Source of the DNA: Longimicrobiaceae bacterium
GTDB taxonomy: Bacteria; Gemmatimonadota; Gemmatimonadetes; Longimicrobiales; Longimicrobiaceae
Direction of reading: 5' to 3'
DNA: 64,000 bases
Assembly (NCBI GenBank): GCA_036375715.1
Contig: DASVBS010000069.1
Location: 1-64,000 of the forward strand
Part shown: positions 14,469 to 23,397 of the stretch, piece after piece
Layout: each line of letters starts with the position of its first letter
Position numbering within the stretch: the stretch's first letter is position 1
Notes under the pieces: generated by a model
Database searches by the model: none
Told to the model about the DNA's origin: nothing
What the model saw: the letters and a program-made list of their open reading frames with translations, nothing else
Translations under genes and position numbers: made by a program

Positions 14469-16643
14469 ATGAGGCGGCGCGACTTCGTGAAGGTACTGTC
14501 CACGGGAGTGGTAGGCGGGCACGCGCTTGCGTGCGCACCCGTTGCGGCTCCGGCTTCGGCGCCTGTGGCGGGGCCCGCGCCGCGGACGGGGATCGACCCG
14601 GGGAGCTATGACGAGAGCTGGTGGAACCGACGCCCGCTGCGGCTGGTCCAGACCAATCTGCGAGAGATCGACGCGCGGATGGATCTCGACGCCTACGTCC
14701 GCTGGATGGTCGATCACTCAGTGAACCTGGTGCTCCTGAACGTGGGCGGGATCGTCGCCAACTACCCCACCCGGCTCGAGTACCACTACCGCAATCCGTT
14801 CATGCAGGGGGACCTGGTGGGCGACCTCACCAGCCGCCTGCACGCCGAGGGGATCCGCGTGATGGGCCGGTTCGACTTCAGCAAGATCAACGAGGAGCTG
14901 GCGGCGCTGCGCCCGGACTGGCTGTACGTTTCGGAGAAGGGCGAGAACGTGAACTACAACGGGCAGGTCCACACCTGTCCGAGTCGTGGCTATCAGCAGG
15001 AGTACTCCTTCCGCATCCTCGAGGAGGCCATCACCTCGTACCCGCTGGATGCGGTCTTCTTCAACATGGTGGGTTACCAGACCACCGATTACAGCGGCAA
15101 CTATTACGGAGACTGCCACTGCGAGGATTGCCTGCGGCTCTTCGGAGAGGGATCGACGACGACGCGCCGCGAAGTCGCCAATGACCTCTTCACCCGAATG
15201 CACCGCTACATTCGCGAGCTGAATCCCGAGATCGTCATAAGCACCTATACGACCGTGGGGGTGGACATGGTGTCCACCGAGTCCTCCTCGTCGCTGTCGC
15301 TCGCGCACGAGTGGAACTACTCGGCGACCGACAACGTGAAGCGGACGTTCGACTCCTACAACGACCTGGTGCCGATGAACCTGGTCATCGGATTCCAGGC
15401 GATCGGGTACCGCCTCAACGCCACCTCGCCCGGCATCGCCCGCGTCTGGCAGACGCAGAACATGCTGCACGGTGGCTCGCTGTACTACGTCTTCATCGGA
15501 CCCGCGCACGAGTACCCGGACCGGGCTTTCGTGCCCACCCTGAAGGATCTCTACGCCTTCCACGCGACCAACGCGGCGCTCTTCACCAACCTCCAATCGG
15601 CCGCACGGGTCGCTTTGGTGCGCGGCCCTACCGAAGAGTACCGCGGCCTCATCAAGCTGCTCGCCGAGGCGCACGTTCCCTACGACATCCTCGACCCGGA
15701 GGTGATCGGCAGCAGTCGTATGCCCCGGCCGCTCGAATCGTACGACACCGCGATCCTGGGCGACCTCAGGAACATGAGCGACGAGCTGGCGAGCCGCTTC
15801 GACCGCTACGTGCAGGAGGGCGGCAAGCTGCTGGCGACCGGGTTCACCTCGGTACGCACTTCCGGTGCGGGCGGTCGCGGGGGCGAGGCCGGCTCAGGCA
15901 GGGGAGGTCAGGAAGGTGCAGATCCGTTGGCCGGGCCCGACGCGCGGATCCTGCTGCAGTGCCTGGGGGTGGCGCCGGCATACGAGTTCTCGCCGCGGGA
16001 GCAATCGACCTACCTGCAGATCTCGGAGGCGGACCGCGGCGTCCTGGGCCGCCAGGAGCTGAGCGACTTCGACCTGATGATGCTCTACAGCGACTACATG
16101 CGGGTGCGCCCCCGGTCCGGCGCGCGCGGCCTCCTCAACATCATCCCCTCCACGATGTTCGGGCCTCCGGAGAAGGCCTATTTCCTGGAGGAGGAGGTCA
16201 CCGACTATCCGGGCGTCGTCGTCAACTCGCACGGCTCCGGGCGGAGCGTGTTTGTGCCTTGGGGAATCGGCGCGCAGTACTACGCCAAAGGCCACCACAT
16301 CCACCGGGCCTTCTTCAACGCCCTGCTGCGCAACGTGCTGCGGGCGGAGCGCCTGGTGGAGACCGATGCTCCGGGGACGGTCGAGATCTCGCATCTGGTC
16401 AACCGCAACGGGGCGTTCGAGTGGGTGGGGATGATCAACCACGCCAGCCAGCTCGGCCCCACGCTGAGCGACCCCCTCCCCGTGTACGACACCACCTTGC
16501 GGCTGAGGCCCTCGCAGCCCGTGCGCGAGGTCTTCCTGCAGCGCTCCGGGGCGGCGGTCGACTTCAGAGAGGTCGAGGGCGGCTGGCTCGAGGTGAAGGT
16601 TCCCGTTCTGAGAGATTTCGAAATGGTCGTCTGCACCTACTGA
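14469..16643 (+). CDS. Tat-exported glycosidase-like protein (GHL6 / beta-galactosidase trimerisation architecture)
   Basis: A 724-aa protein probably acting in the periplasm. Seen: a Tat leader (MRRRDFVKVLSTGVVGG) followed by an Ala/Pro-rich linker; a TIM-barrel-like region (50-380) with VNLVLLNVGGIVANYPTRLEY, GIRVMGRFDFSKINEEL, LDAVFFNM and a Cys pair in GDCHCEDC; then a Rossmann-like trimerisation domain (about 380-600, YDTAILGDLRNMSDELASRFDRYVQ); and a C-terminal beta domain. This order matches hypothetical glycosyl hydrolase 6 and related alpha-fucosidase-like proteins. GGAGG stands 8 bases before the ATG. The catalytic acids cannot be assigned with confidence. Its place next to a fucosidase locus suggests a role with fucose- or galactose-containing glycans. 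A Gly-rich insert (about 465-485) is unusual. Confidence 0.82.
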   Translation: MRRRDFVKVLSTGVVGGHALACAPVAAPASAPVAGPAPRTGIDPGSYDESWWNRRPLRLVQTNLREIDARMDLDAYVRWMVDHSVNLVLLNVGGIVANYPTRLEYHYRNPFMQGDLVGDLTSRLHAEGIRVMGRFDFSKINEELAALRPDWLYVSEKGENVNYNGQVHTCPSRGYQQEYSFRILEEAITSYPLDAVFFNMVGYQTTDYSGNYYGDCHCEDCLRLFGEGSTTTRREVANDLFTRMHRYIRELNPEIVISTYTTVGVDMVSTESSSSLSLAHEWNYSATDNVKRTFDSYNDLVPMNLVIGFQAIGYRLNATSPGIARVWQTQNMLHGGSLYYVFIGPAHEYPDRAFVPTLKDLYAFHATNAALFTNLQSAARVALVRGPTEEYRGLIKLLAEAHVPYDILDPEVIGSSRMPRPLESYDTAILGDLRNMSDELASRFDRYVQEGGKLLATGFTSVRTSGAGGRGGEAGSGRGGQEGADPLAGPDARILLQCLGVAPAYEFSPREQSTYLQISEADRGVLGRQELSDFDLMMLYSDYMRVRPRSGARGLLNIIPSTMFGPPEKAYFLEEEVTDYPGVVVNSHGSGRSVFVPWGIGAQYYAKGHHIHRAFFNALLRNVLRAERLVETDAPGTVEISHLVNRNGAFEWVGMINHASQLGPTLSDPLPVYDTTLRLRPSQPVREVFLQRSGAAVDFREVEGGWLEVKVPVLRDFEMVVCTY

Positions 16644-16675
16644 GCGGCCCCTTCAGACTTCTACTGAGCGACCTT

Positions 16676-17002
16676 TCAGACTTCAGAAGGGCTGCGCAGG
16701 CTGCGTGCGCGAGCGGTCTTCACCCCGTACAGCTCCTCCATGAACTCACGGCCGTCCCGCAGGTTGGCGACGTCGGCCTGCACGCCGATGAGCACCTCCT
16801 CCATCCGGGCCAATCGCTGGACGAGTGCCTCCTCCTGCGGCTCTGGCAGAGCGCGTCGGCGGTTCGGCCGCTGGGACAGAAGAATCAGGCTTGCCACCTG
16901 AGTGATGGCGGCCGGGATCACCAGGATCTCCTCCTCGGCGCCCGCCCCGATGAACAAAAAGGCGGCGAGAACTTGCAGGACAAGCGCGATCCACTTGTTC
17001 AT
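16676..17002 (-). CDS. Small membrane protein with C-terminal coiled coil
   Basis: A 108-aa protein of unknown function. Seen: two hydrophobic helices (about 4-20 and 27-43) followed by a helical, charged tail (LPEPQEEALVQRLARMEEVL and onward) that may form a coiled coil. ATG 17002 was chosen because AGAGG precedes it and the first helix starts immediately; an upstream ATG at 17062 would add 20 unlikely residues. It ends 32 bases from the stop of the convergent glycosidase gene. Nothing suggests a specific role. Confidence 0.7.
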   Translation of the reverse strand: MNKWIALVLQVLAAFLFIGAGAEEEILVIPAAITQVASLILLSQRPNRRRALPEPQEEALVQRLARMEEVLIGVQADVANLRDGREFMEELYGVKTARARSLRSPSEV

Positions 17003-17213
17003 GTTGCCTCTGGTGCAGATGTGATCTTGGCCGGGGAAAGATAGAAAATGAGCCGGCGCCAAGGCCTGCCAACCTTCGCGCCTCGCTTTGGCTCAGTATC
17101 AACTCTACGGGTTGTTTGCTCTACGGTTTCTCAGGTTTTGGAACCGCAGAGGTTGCCGCTCCCCTGCGATCCTCCGTGCAGGTCACGGGTCGGGGACGCC
17201 CCTGCTCGGGGTG

Positions 17214-18227
17214 TCAGGCCGGAGCCCGCGCCGTTCGTCGCCGCCGCGGCCTCCTCGTCGATCGTCGCGCAATCAGCTCGACGGGCAGTACCTCGTGCCG
17301 CGGCCTGGCGTCCGACCCGCGAATGCGCTCGTGGAGCAGCTCCATGGCCCGCTTTCCCACGTCGTAGGCGGGCTCGCGGATGACGGTCAGGAAGGGATCC
17401 AGCAGCGAAGCAAGCTCGATCTCGCCGAAGCAGGCCAGCCCCACGTCCTGCGGTACGCGCAACCCGCGCCGGCGCAGCTCCACCATCGCCCCCACCGCCA
17501 CGAGGTTGTTCGCCGCGATGATCACCTCGGGAATGCTCTCCTCCTCGCACAGTGCCGCGACCAGCTCCTCCCCGCTCGCCTGATCGAGGCGGCCGAGCCG
17601 GACCATCAGGTCGATACCTGCCTCACGCAATCCGTCGCGGCACCCCACCAGCCGCGCCTCCACCGTCGAGTTCCCCGGCATCCCGCCGATGAACACGGCA
17701 CTGCGGTAACCCTGATCGGCGAGGTGTGCGGCAATCTGGCGGCCGCCGTCATAGGCGTCCAGGACGACCGAATCGACGTCCATGCCCGGAATGATCCTGT
17801 CCACCAGCACGACCGGGATCTTACGCCCGCGCAGCAGGCGCACGTGGTCGGCGCCAGTTGTGGAGAGGATCACCCCGTCCACTCGCCGAGAGACCAGCGC
17901 CTTCAGATATTCGTTCTCCTTCTCCGGCCGCTCGTCGGTGTTGCCCACCATCAGCGTATAGCCATGCCGGCGAGCCACATCTTCGGCCCCGCGGGAGACC
18001 GTGGTAAAGAACGGATTCTGGATGTCCGAGACGACCAGGGCGATGATATTCGTGCGCCCCTGCGTAAGGCTGCGGGCAACGGCATTGGGGATGTATCCGA
18101 GCTCTCGTATGGCATTCATGACCCGGGCGCGCGTTTCCGGCGTGACCAGGCTCGGCTCGTTCAGCGTCCGAGAGACGGTCATGGGGCTGACGCCGGCCAG
18201 TCGTGCGACGTCGCGTATCTTGACCAA
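17214..18227 (-). CDS. LacI-family transcription regulator of the fucose-type locus
   Basis: A 337-aa LacI/GalR regulator. Seen: an N-terminal HTH and hinge (IRDVARLAGVSPMTVSRTLN at 4-23; PNAVARSLTQGRTN, the hinge helix), then a periplasmic-binding-protein-like effector domain with VVSDIQNPFFT, VDGVILSTTG, PVVLVDR and ACFGEIELASLLDPFLTVIRE. The start is TTG at 18227, with GGAAG about 11 bases before it; no ATG fits. It follows the GH95 gene by 33 bases in the same direction, so it is probably the last gene of the fucose operon and regulates itself. Its operators may be the palindromes at 22846 and 23041. The inducer is presumably a fucose- or galactose-type sugar. Confidence 0.93.
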   Translation of the reverse strand: MVKIRDVARLAGVSPMTVSRTLNEPSLVTPETRARVMNAIRELGYIPNAVARSLTQGRTNIIALVVSDIQNPFFTTVSRGAEDVARRHGYTLMVGNTDERPEKENEYLKALVSRRVDGVILSTTGADHVRLLRGRKIPVVLVDRIIPGMDVDSVVLDAYDGGRQIAAHLADQGYRSAVFIGGMPGNSTVEARLVGCRDGLREAGIDLMVRLGRLDQASGEELVAALCEEESIPEVIIAANNLVAVGAMVELRRRGLRVPQDVGLACFGEIELASLLDPFLTVIREPAYDVGKRAMELLHERIRGSDARPRHEVLPVELIARRSTRRPRRRRTARAPA

Positions 18228-18260
18228 GCTGGTTTCTTCCGTCCGTGGTGTTCCAGATCC

Positions 18261-20717
18261 TCAGGGTTCGATTACGATCCTCTCGCCCCGGCGCGGCCGA
18301 TATTCCCGCACCTTGCCGCCGAAGCGGACGCGCACCGGCTCGCCGAGCTCGGAGACCAGTACCGCGCGCTTCAGCCTCCCGTTCTCCCAGTAGATATCGA
18401 CCGAGTAACCACCACGGGCCCGCAGGCCACGAACGTGCCCGGTCGGCCAGGCGGAGGGCAGGGCAGGAAGGAGGTGGATCTCTCCGACCTGATTCTGCAT
18501 CAGCATCTCGATGATGCCAGCGGTCGCGCCGAAGTTGCCGTCGATCTGGAAGGGTGGGTGGGCGTCGAACAGGTTGGGGTAAACTCCACCACCTTCTCCC
18601 CGTTGCCCGCGGGTCAGGGTCAGCAGGCTCTCCAGCAGGCGATACGCTCGATCACCGTCGTGCAGACGAGCCCAGAAGTTGATCTTCCACGCCTTCGACC
18701 ATCCCGTCCCCTCGTCACCGCGCATCTCGAGCGACTTACGGGCGGCCGCGAAGAGCTCAGGCGTGTCGAACGCGTTGATCTCCGACCCCGGATGCAGCCC
18801 CCAGAGATGCGAGACGTGGCGGTGTTTCTCGTTGGGATCGTCCACGTCGTCCATCCATTCCTGCAGCTGCCCCAGCCGGCCGATCTGGTTGGGAGCGATT
18901 CGCGACCGCATCTCTGCCAGGGTATCCCGCAGGCCCGCGTCGACGCCGAGGATCTCGCTCGCCTCGATGGTATTGGCGAACAGCTCCCGGATGATCTGGT
19001 GATCCATTGTCGGCCCCATGACCACCCCGCCGATCTCCGGTGAAACCGAAGGTCCGGACACCAGGAACCCCGTACGCGGATCCTCCACCAGGTAGTCCAC
19101 GAAGAAGCGGGCCGCGCCTCGCATGAGGGGATAGGCCACCTCGCGGAGGAAGCGCTCGTCCTTGCGGTATTCGTAGTGCCACCAGAGGTGCTGGGTCAGC
19201 CACGCCCCACCGGTGGGCCACAGGCCGTAATAGGGGGCGTCGATGGGGGCGGTTCCCCGCCAGATGTCAGTGTTGTGGTGCAGCACCCAGCCGTCGGCGC
19301 CGTAATGCTCGCTGGCGGTGAGGGCGCCCGTCTCGGCGACGTCGCGAATCAGGGAGAACAGCGGCTCGCTGAGCTCGGATAGGTTCGCCGGCTCGGCAAG
19401 CCAGTAGTTCATCTCCGTGTTGATGTTGACCGTGTACTTGCTGTTCCAGGGCGGATTGTTGCTCTCGTTCCAGATTCCCTGCAGGTTCGCTGGCTGCGTG
19501 CCCGGACGGCTGGAGGCAATCAACAGGTAACGGCCGTACTGAAAAAGGAGCTCCGCGAGTCCCGGATCCGGTCCGTCCTTGAAGCGCGTGATCCGCTCGT
19601 CCGTCGGCACGTCGCTTAGCCCCGGGCCCAGGTCGAGCTCCACGCGGCGGAAGAGGGCCTGATGGTCGGTCACGTGGTCGCGGAGCATCTGCGGGTACGA
19701 TCTGCCCCGAATTCCCTCGATTGTCCTGTCGTTGCGGGCTTTGGGATCGCCGCTGACATCGTTGTAGCGGACGAAGTTGGTTGCCCCCGCCAGCACCAGG
19801 GTTGCCGCGTCCGCGCCGGTGACGGTGGCGATCGTATCCCCGATTTCGACGGTACCCCCCTCCGCCCGCACGAGCAGCCGCGCCTCGAACTCGATCACGC
19901 CGAGCTCCACCGTGCCGTAGAGCGAGAGCTGATCCTCGCCCACACGGGTTCTCAGCGGTCGATTGAAATTCGAGCTGTGGGCGCTCGTCAGCCGCACCGT
20001 GAAGGTCGTGCTCCCGGGGCGATCGGCGTAGAGGCGCACCACGATGGCCTGGTCGGGGTGGCTGGCGAAGACCTCCCGCGTGTGCGTGACCCCGTCAGCC
20101 TGAAAGCGGGTGCGGACGAGGGCGCTGTCCAGGTCGAGCTGTCGCCGGTATCGGGTGACCGAGGTGGAATCGATGGTCCGGAATTCGAGGTGGAGATCCC
20201 CGAACGCCTGATACGATTGCTGCCGCTTCGGCGCCCCCATCAGGTGGACCGAGGCCAGGGCGTCGGCCCGATCCTGATCGCCGGCGAAGAGTGCCTCGCG
20301 GACCTCGTCGAGATAGCGGACCGCGCCTTCACGATGATAGTAGCGCGGCTCCCCATTCCACACCGTCTCCTCGTTGAACTGGATCCGCTCCCGCACCGGC
20401 CTGCCGAAGACCATCGCACCCAGCCGACCGTTCCCGACCGGCAACGCCTCCACCCACTGCGTCGCCGGGGCGGGATACCATAACACGAGGTCGCTGCTCC
20501 TCTCCTGTACCGCAGCGCTCCGCTGCCGGGTCGTGGCGCGAGTCAGCAGCACGCCATCGCTTCTCTGCATGGCCAGGTCGCTCCTGTGCTGGGCCTCACC
20601 GCTGACCGGCGCGAGGAGAAGCGTCGCCAACATGGTTAGAGAGGGGATGAAGCCGGTCGGGCGTCTGACGGGGTCGAGGAGCGTAGCGATCTGGCTGCGA
20701 TCCGGGCCGTTTCGCAT
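18261..20717 (-). CDS. GH95-family alpha-L-fucosidase (secreted)
   Basis: An 818-aa glycoside hydrolase. Seen: a leader with a hydrophobic stretch ending in PVSGEAQ (about 25-45), the GH95 N-terminal domain signature [20 protein letters not shown] and NEETVWNG, then catalytic-domain segments [42 protein letters not shown] and [18 protein letters not shown]. In characterised GH95 enzymes the Asn pair of the NIN segment, a Glu after SPS and the Asp of DGNFG do catalysis; all are present here. GH95 enzymes remove alpha-1,2-linked L-fucose (some act on L-galactose). ATG 20717 lies two bases after the dehydrogenase stop, so it is cotranscribed. Likely periplasmic or exported. Confidence 0.95.
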   Translation of the reverse strand: MRNGPDRSQIATLLDPVRRPTGFIPSLTMLATLLLAPVSGEAQHRSDLAMQRSDGVLLTRATTRQRSAAVQERSSDLVLWYPAPATQWVEALPVGNGRLGAMVFGRPVRERIQFNEETVWNGEPRYYHREGAVRYLDEVREALFAGDQDRADALASVHLMGAPKRQQSYQAFGDLHLEFRTIDSTSVTRYRRQLDLDSALVRTRFQADGVTHTREVFASHPDQAIVVRLYADRPGSTTFTVRLTSAHSSNFNRPLRTRVGEDQLSLYGTVELGVIEFEARLLVRAEGGTVEIGDTIATVTGADAATLVLAGATNFVRYNDVSGDPKARNDRTIEGIRGRSYPQMLRDHVTDHQALFRRVELDLGPGLSDVPTDERITRFKDGPDPGLAELLFQYGRYLLIASSRPGTQPANLQGIWNESNNPPWNSKYTVNINTEMNYWLAEPANLSELSEPLFSLIRDVAETGALTASEHYGADGWVLHHNTDIWRGTAPIDAPYYGLWPTGGAWLTQHLWWHYEYRKDERFLREVAYPLMRGAARFFVDYLVEDPRTGFLVSGPSVSPEIGGVVMGPTMDHQIIRELFANTIEASEILGVDAGLRDTLAEMRSRIAPNQIGRLGQLQEWMDDVDDPNEKHRHVSHLWGLHPGSEINAFDTPELFAAARKSLEMRGDEGTGWSKAWKINFWARLHDGDRAYRLLESLLTLTRGQRGEGGGVYPNLFDAHPPFQIDGNFGATAGIIEMLMQNQVGEIHLLPALPSAWPTGHVRGLRARGGYSVDIYWENGRLKRAVLVSELGEPVRVRFGGKVREYRPRRGERIVIEP

Positions 20718-20719
20718 GG

Positions 20720-21742
20720 TCAGAAGAGGTTCACGTGGATTCGTGTGACGGAAGCGGGATCTTCGCTCCACGCGCGCAGGGCGTCGGCCGCTTCCTCCAG
20801 GGCCACCACCCGGGTCACGGCCGACTCGGAAGGGAACGCCCCGCTTGCCAGCAGGTCGATCACCGCCTGGAAGTCCTGGGGCGTGGCATTGCGTGAGCCC
20901 AGGATGTCCAGCTCCTTCTTGACGAACTGCGCCGTGTCGTAGGCAACCGGCGCCTTGGCGTAGCCGATGTAAACGACACGGCCAGTGAACGCCACCTCCT
21001 GGACCGCCACCAGGAAGGTCTCGGGCAGCCCCACCGCCTCGATGACCACGTCGGGCCCCTCCCCCTCCGTGAGCTCCCGCAGCGCCTCATGCAGCGACAC
21101 CCGGCGATTGTCGAGCGTGTGAGATGCACCCGCCGCACGGCCCAGGTCCAGTTTGCGCGGGTCCACGTCGATCGCGATCACCTCGGCGCCCACCGACGCC
21201 GCGGCGGCGACCGCGCCCAGACCCACCGCCCCGCAACCGATCACCATCACCCGGTCCCCGGCTTCTACCCGCCCGCGCGAGGCCGCGTGGAAACCCACGC
21301 TCAGCGGCTCCACCAGCGCCAGCTCTCGAGGTAAGAGACCTTCTGCACTCAGCACCTTGGTCCAGGGTGCGGCAATCCACTCGGTGAGCGCTCCGTCGCG
21401 CTGCACGCCCAGGGTCTGGTTGTCGCGGCAGGCGTTCGACCGTCCGCGCCGGCAGGCGGCGCAGCGGCCGCAGGCAGTGTAGGGGACGACGGTGACCGTC
21501 ATCCCTTCCCGGAAGTGGCCGGCGGGCACCTCAGTTCCTATGGCAGCCACGACCGCGGCCACCTCGTGCCCGGGCACGCGCGGATAGGACACCAGGGGAT
21601 TCAGGCCGCGAAAGGTGTTCAGGTCCGATCCGCAGAACCCGACGGTCTGCACCCGGAGGAGGAGCTCATCCGCGGCGTATTTCGGTTCCGGAAGAGATCC
21701 GAGCGTTGGCTGGCCGGGCGCTTCGATGAAGAGTGCTCTCAC
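20720..21742 (-). CDS. Zinc-dependent alcohol dehydrogenase of the MDR family (sugar/fuconate-type)
   Basis: A 340-aa medium-chain dehydrogenase. Seen: catalytic zinc ligands C37 and H59-E60 (GFCGSD, VPGHE); four structural-zinc cysteines C91, C94, C97 and C105; and a Rossmann motif GCGAVGLGA near 160. The family oxidises secondary alcohols of polyols, and several members sit in L-fucose or L-galactonate pathways. The GTG start at 21742 overlaps the stop of the aldo/keto reductase (GTGA), so coupling decides the start, despite no good ribosome site. With the AKR it forms a likely oxidative route for the sugar released by the GH95 enzyme. The exact substrate is inference. Confidence 0.93.
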   Translation of the reverse strand: MRALFIEAPGQPTLGSLPEPKYAADELLLRVQTVGFCGSDLNTFRGLNPLVSYPRVPGHEVAAVVAAIGTEVPAGHFREGMTVTVVPYTACGRCAACRRGRSNACRDNQTLGVQRDGALTEWIAAPWTKVLSAEGLLPRELALVEPLSVGFHAASRGRVEAGDRVMVIGCGAVGLGAVAAAASVGAEVIAIDVDPRKLDLGRAAGASHTLDNRRVSLHEALRELTEGEGPDVVIEAVGLPETFLVAVQEVAFTGRVVYIGYAKAPVAYDTAQFVKKELDILGSRNATPQDFQAVIDLLASGAFPSESAVTRVVALEEAADALRAWSEDPASVTRIHVNLF

Positions 21743-22698
21743 GGGAGGCTGGTGGCGGGGGTGTTGTTTTCGGGGAGGCCCGAGGGCCACTCGATATTCT
21801 GCACCGTGCTGAGGAGCCGGCGCACCGCCGCCAGCGCGGCCGCATCGGGGGGCGTGTCGATGGCTCGGACGTTCGCCAGCACCTCCGCCTCGGATCGCAT
21901 TCCAACCAGGGTCGACGCGACGTCCCGCTGGTCGATCGCGAACCGAAGCGCGAGATGGGACAGATTCACGCCGTGCGCTGCGCACCAGACGGCTGCCTCT
22001 CGGGCCGCCTCGAGCACGGCCGGAGGTGCAGGGTGCCAGGGCGGCGGTCCCTCGGGCGTCAGTACCCCCATGTGCAGGGGAGAGGCGTTGATCAGTCCGA
22101 TCCCGTGCTCCCGGGCGCGCGGCGCCAGCTCCGTCTCCAATCGAGTGTTCAGCAGGTTGTAATGACAGTAGGAGAGAATCGCGTCCACCTCACCCTCCAC
22201 CGCCACTTCCGTCAGCATCTCGAGCGGAAAACCCGTCACCCCCACGTAGCGGACCTTGCCCTGCTCCTGGAGCCGACGCATCGCCGGCAGGGTTTCTCCC
22301 AGGATCTGCTCGCGGGTGCCGAACTCGATGTCGTGCGCGAGCAGCAGATCGATCCGATCCGTGCGCAGGCGCCGCAGGCTCTCCTCCACCGACTGAGCGA
22401 CGCGCGCCGCGGAGAAGTCGAAACCGCCGGGTAAGTGCCGATCATAACGGCCGACCTTGGTGGAGAGGACCACCCGATCCCGCTTTCCCTGCAACGCCCT
22501 TCCCAGGCGCTCCTCTGCCAGCGTTCGTCCGTAATACGGCGAGACGTCGAAGTAGTTGATTCCGTGATCGATCGCTGAATGCACGGCACGGATGCCGTCG
22601 CCGAGATCGATAGGCCCGTACTCGTCACCGAGGGTCGAGGCACCGAAACCCAGAATGGAGACCTGTAATGACGTCCTGCCCAGGCGAGTGAACTTCAT
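21739..22698 (-). CDS. Aldo/keto reductase, L-fucose/L-galactose dehydrogenase type
   Basis: A 319-aa AKR. Seen: the tetrad D51, Y56, K81, H122 (FDVSPYYG, STKVGRY, LLLAHDIEF), the N-terminal MKFTRLGRTSLQVSILGFGA, and the C-terminal NADP-binding-type region IDQRDVASTLVGMRSEAEVL. The spacing and the AHDIEFG motif resemble L-galactose dehydrogenases and L-fucose (D-threo-aldose) dehydrogenases, which oxidise the sugar to the lactone. First gene of the leftward fucose operon. ATG 22698 was taken because the barrel's first strand begins there; an upstream ATG at 22770 would add 24 residues of Pro/Arg-rich sequence. Confidence 0.93.
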   Translation of the reverse strand: MKFTRLGRTSLQVSILGFGASTLGDEYGPIDLGDGIRAVHSAIDHGINYFDVSPYYGRTLAEERLGRALQGKRDRVVLSTKVGRYDRHLPGGFDFSAARVAQSVEESLRRLRTDRIDLLLAHDIEFGTREQILGETLPAMRRLQEQGKVRYVGVTGFPLEMLTEVAVEGEVDAILSYCHYNLLNTRLETELAPRAREHGIGLINASPLHMGVLTPEGPPPWHPAPPAVLEAAREAAVWCAAHGVNLSHLALRFAIDQRDVASTLVGMRSEAEVLANVRAIDTPPDAAALAAVRRLLSTVQNIEWPSGLPENNTPATSLP

Positions 22699-22845
22699 GA
22701 GGTGCGGTGGGGGTGGCAAGCGGCGCCCAGAACGTCCTCCAGAGTCTGTCCCTCCAGGGAGGCCCTCCACACGCCGCAGTGGTCGGGATCCGGCGTGAGC
22801 AGGCGAAGACCATCGGCTCCGACAAATCTTAATGCGACCCCGTCA

Positions 22846-22864
22846 CCGATATCTGGTATCGGTA
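22846..22864. promoter_or_regulatory. Palindromic operator-like site A
   Basis: ACCGATATCTGGTATCGGT is a perfect inverted repeat with 7-base arms and a 5-base centre, about 150 bases upstream of the aldo/keto reductase start. It shares GATATC(T)GGTATC with site B at 23041, differing by one inserted T. The likely ligand is the LacI-family protein encoded at the end of the operon. This is inferred from position and symmetry. Confidence 0.5.
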
Positions 22865-23040
22865 ACTGACAGGGCGAAGCTTACGACGGCTTTTGTAAGC
22901 TTGTCAAGCCGATCGAGGCGCGCGTCACCGGCACATGATCCTTGCGCGAGAGCCCTATCGCGCTTAGGGTGTTTGCGGTAACACTCCCTCACTGGGTGAC
23001 TTGCCTTTCAGTAGTGCGCGCGGCGAGCTCGCACTCTGGA

Positions 23041-23055
23041 TGATATCGGTATCAG
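23041..23055. promoter_or_regulatory. Palindromic operator-like site B
   Basis: TGATATCGGTATCA is a near-perfect 14-base palindrome with a central CG step, the usual centre of LacI-family operators. It lies about 345 bases before the susC start, nearer to the rightward operon than site A. The shared core with site A suggests one regulator for both arms. Confidence 0.5.
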
Positions 23056-23397
23056 CAGCGTTCCGTGGCTCTTTTTGCCACGGCCTACGTGTAGATCGGC
23101 CGATAACCGCCTATCGTCGCCCGACGGCTCCGCCTTCCATCCACTCTGATCCACCGCGGTGTGATGCGCTTGCGTCTGCCTGCGACGGCGATCCGAAGAG
23201 CTCCCGGTGCAGACCCGTTCTGCGGCTTCTGTCGGGCGCTCATCGACCTGTTCCCCAGAGCGACCGACCAGTTCCGGCGAGAGGTGGAGAAACGGTCTCG
23301 TCCTCCTCCGCGATTCAGCTCCGGTCTCGGCGGGTCTTCGTCGATCCGCCATCCCCCGGAAAACGCATCCTTTGACAGCCAACCCGGAGGAAGATCG

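Larger units (their letters stand above)
22699..23397. other. Divergent promoter region of the fucose-type locus
   Basis: About 700 bases separate the leftward enzyme operon from the rightward susC/susD operon. Two operator-like palindromes (22846-22864 and 23041-23055) lie here. An open frame runs into susC from 23161 but has no leader character, so this part is taken as untranslated. No convincing sigma-70 hexamers were identified. Confidence 0.5.

Noticed and set aside
17088..19043. 651-codon plus-strand open frame across the LacI and GH95 genes
   Set aside because: It runs through two well-supported opposite genes and has shadow composition.
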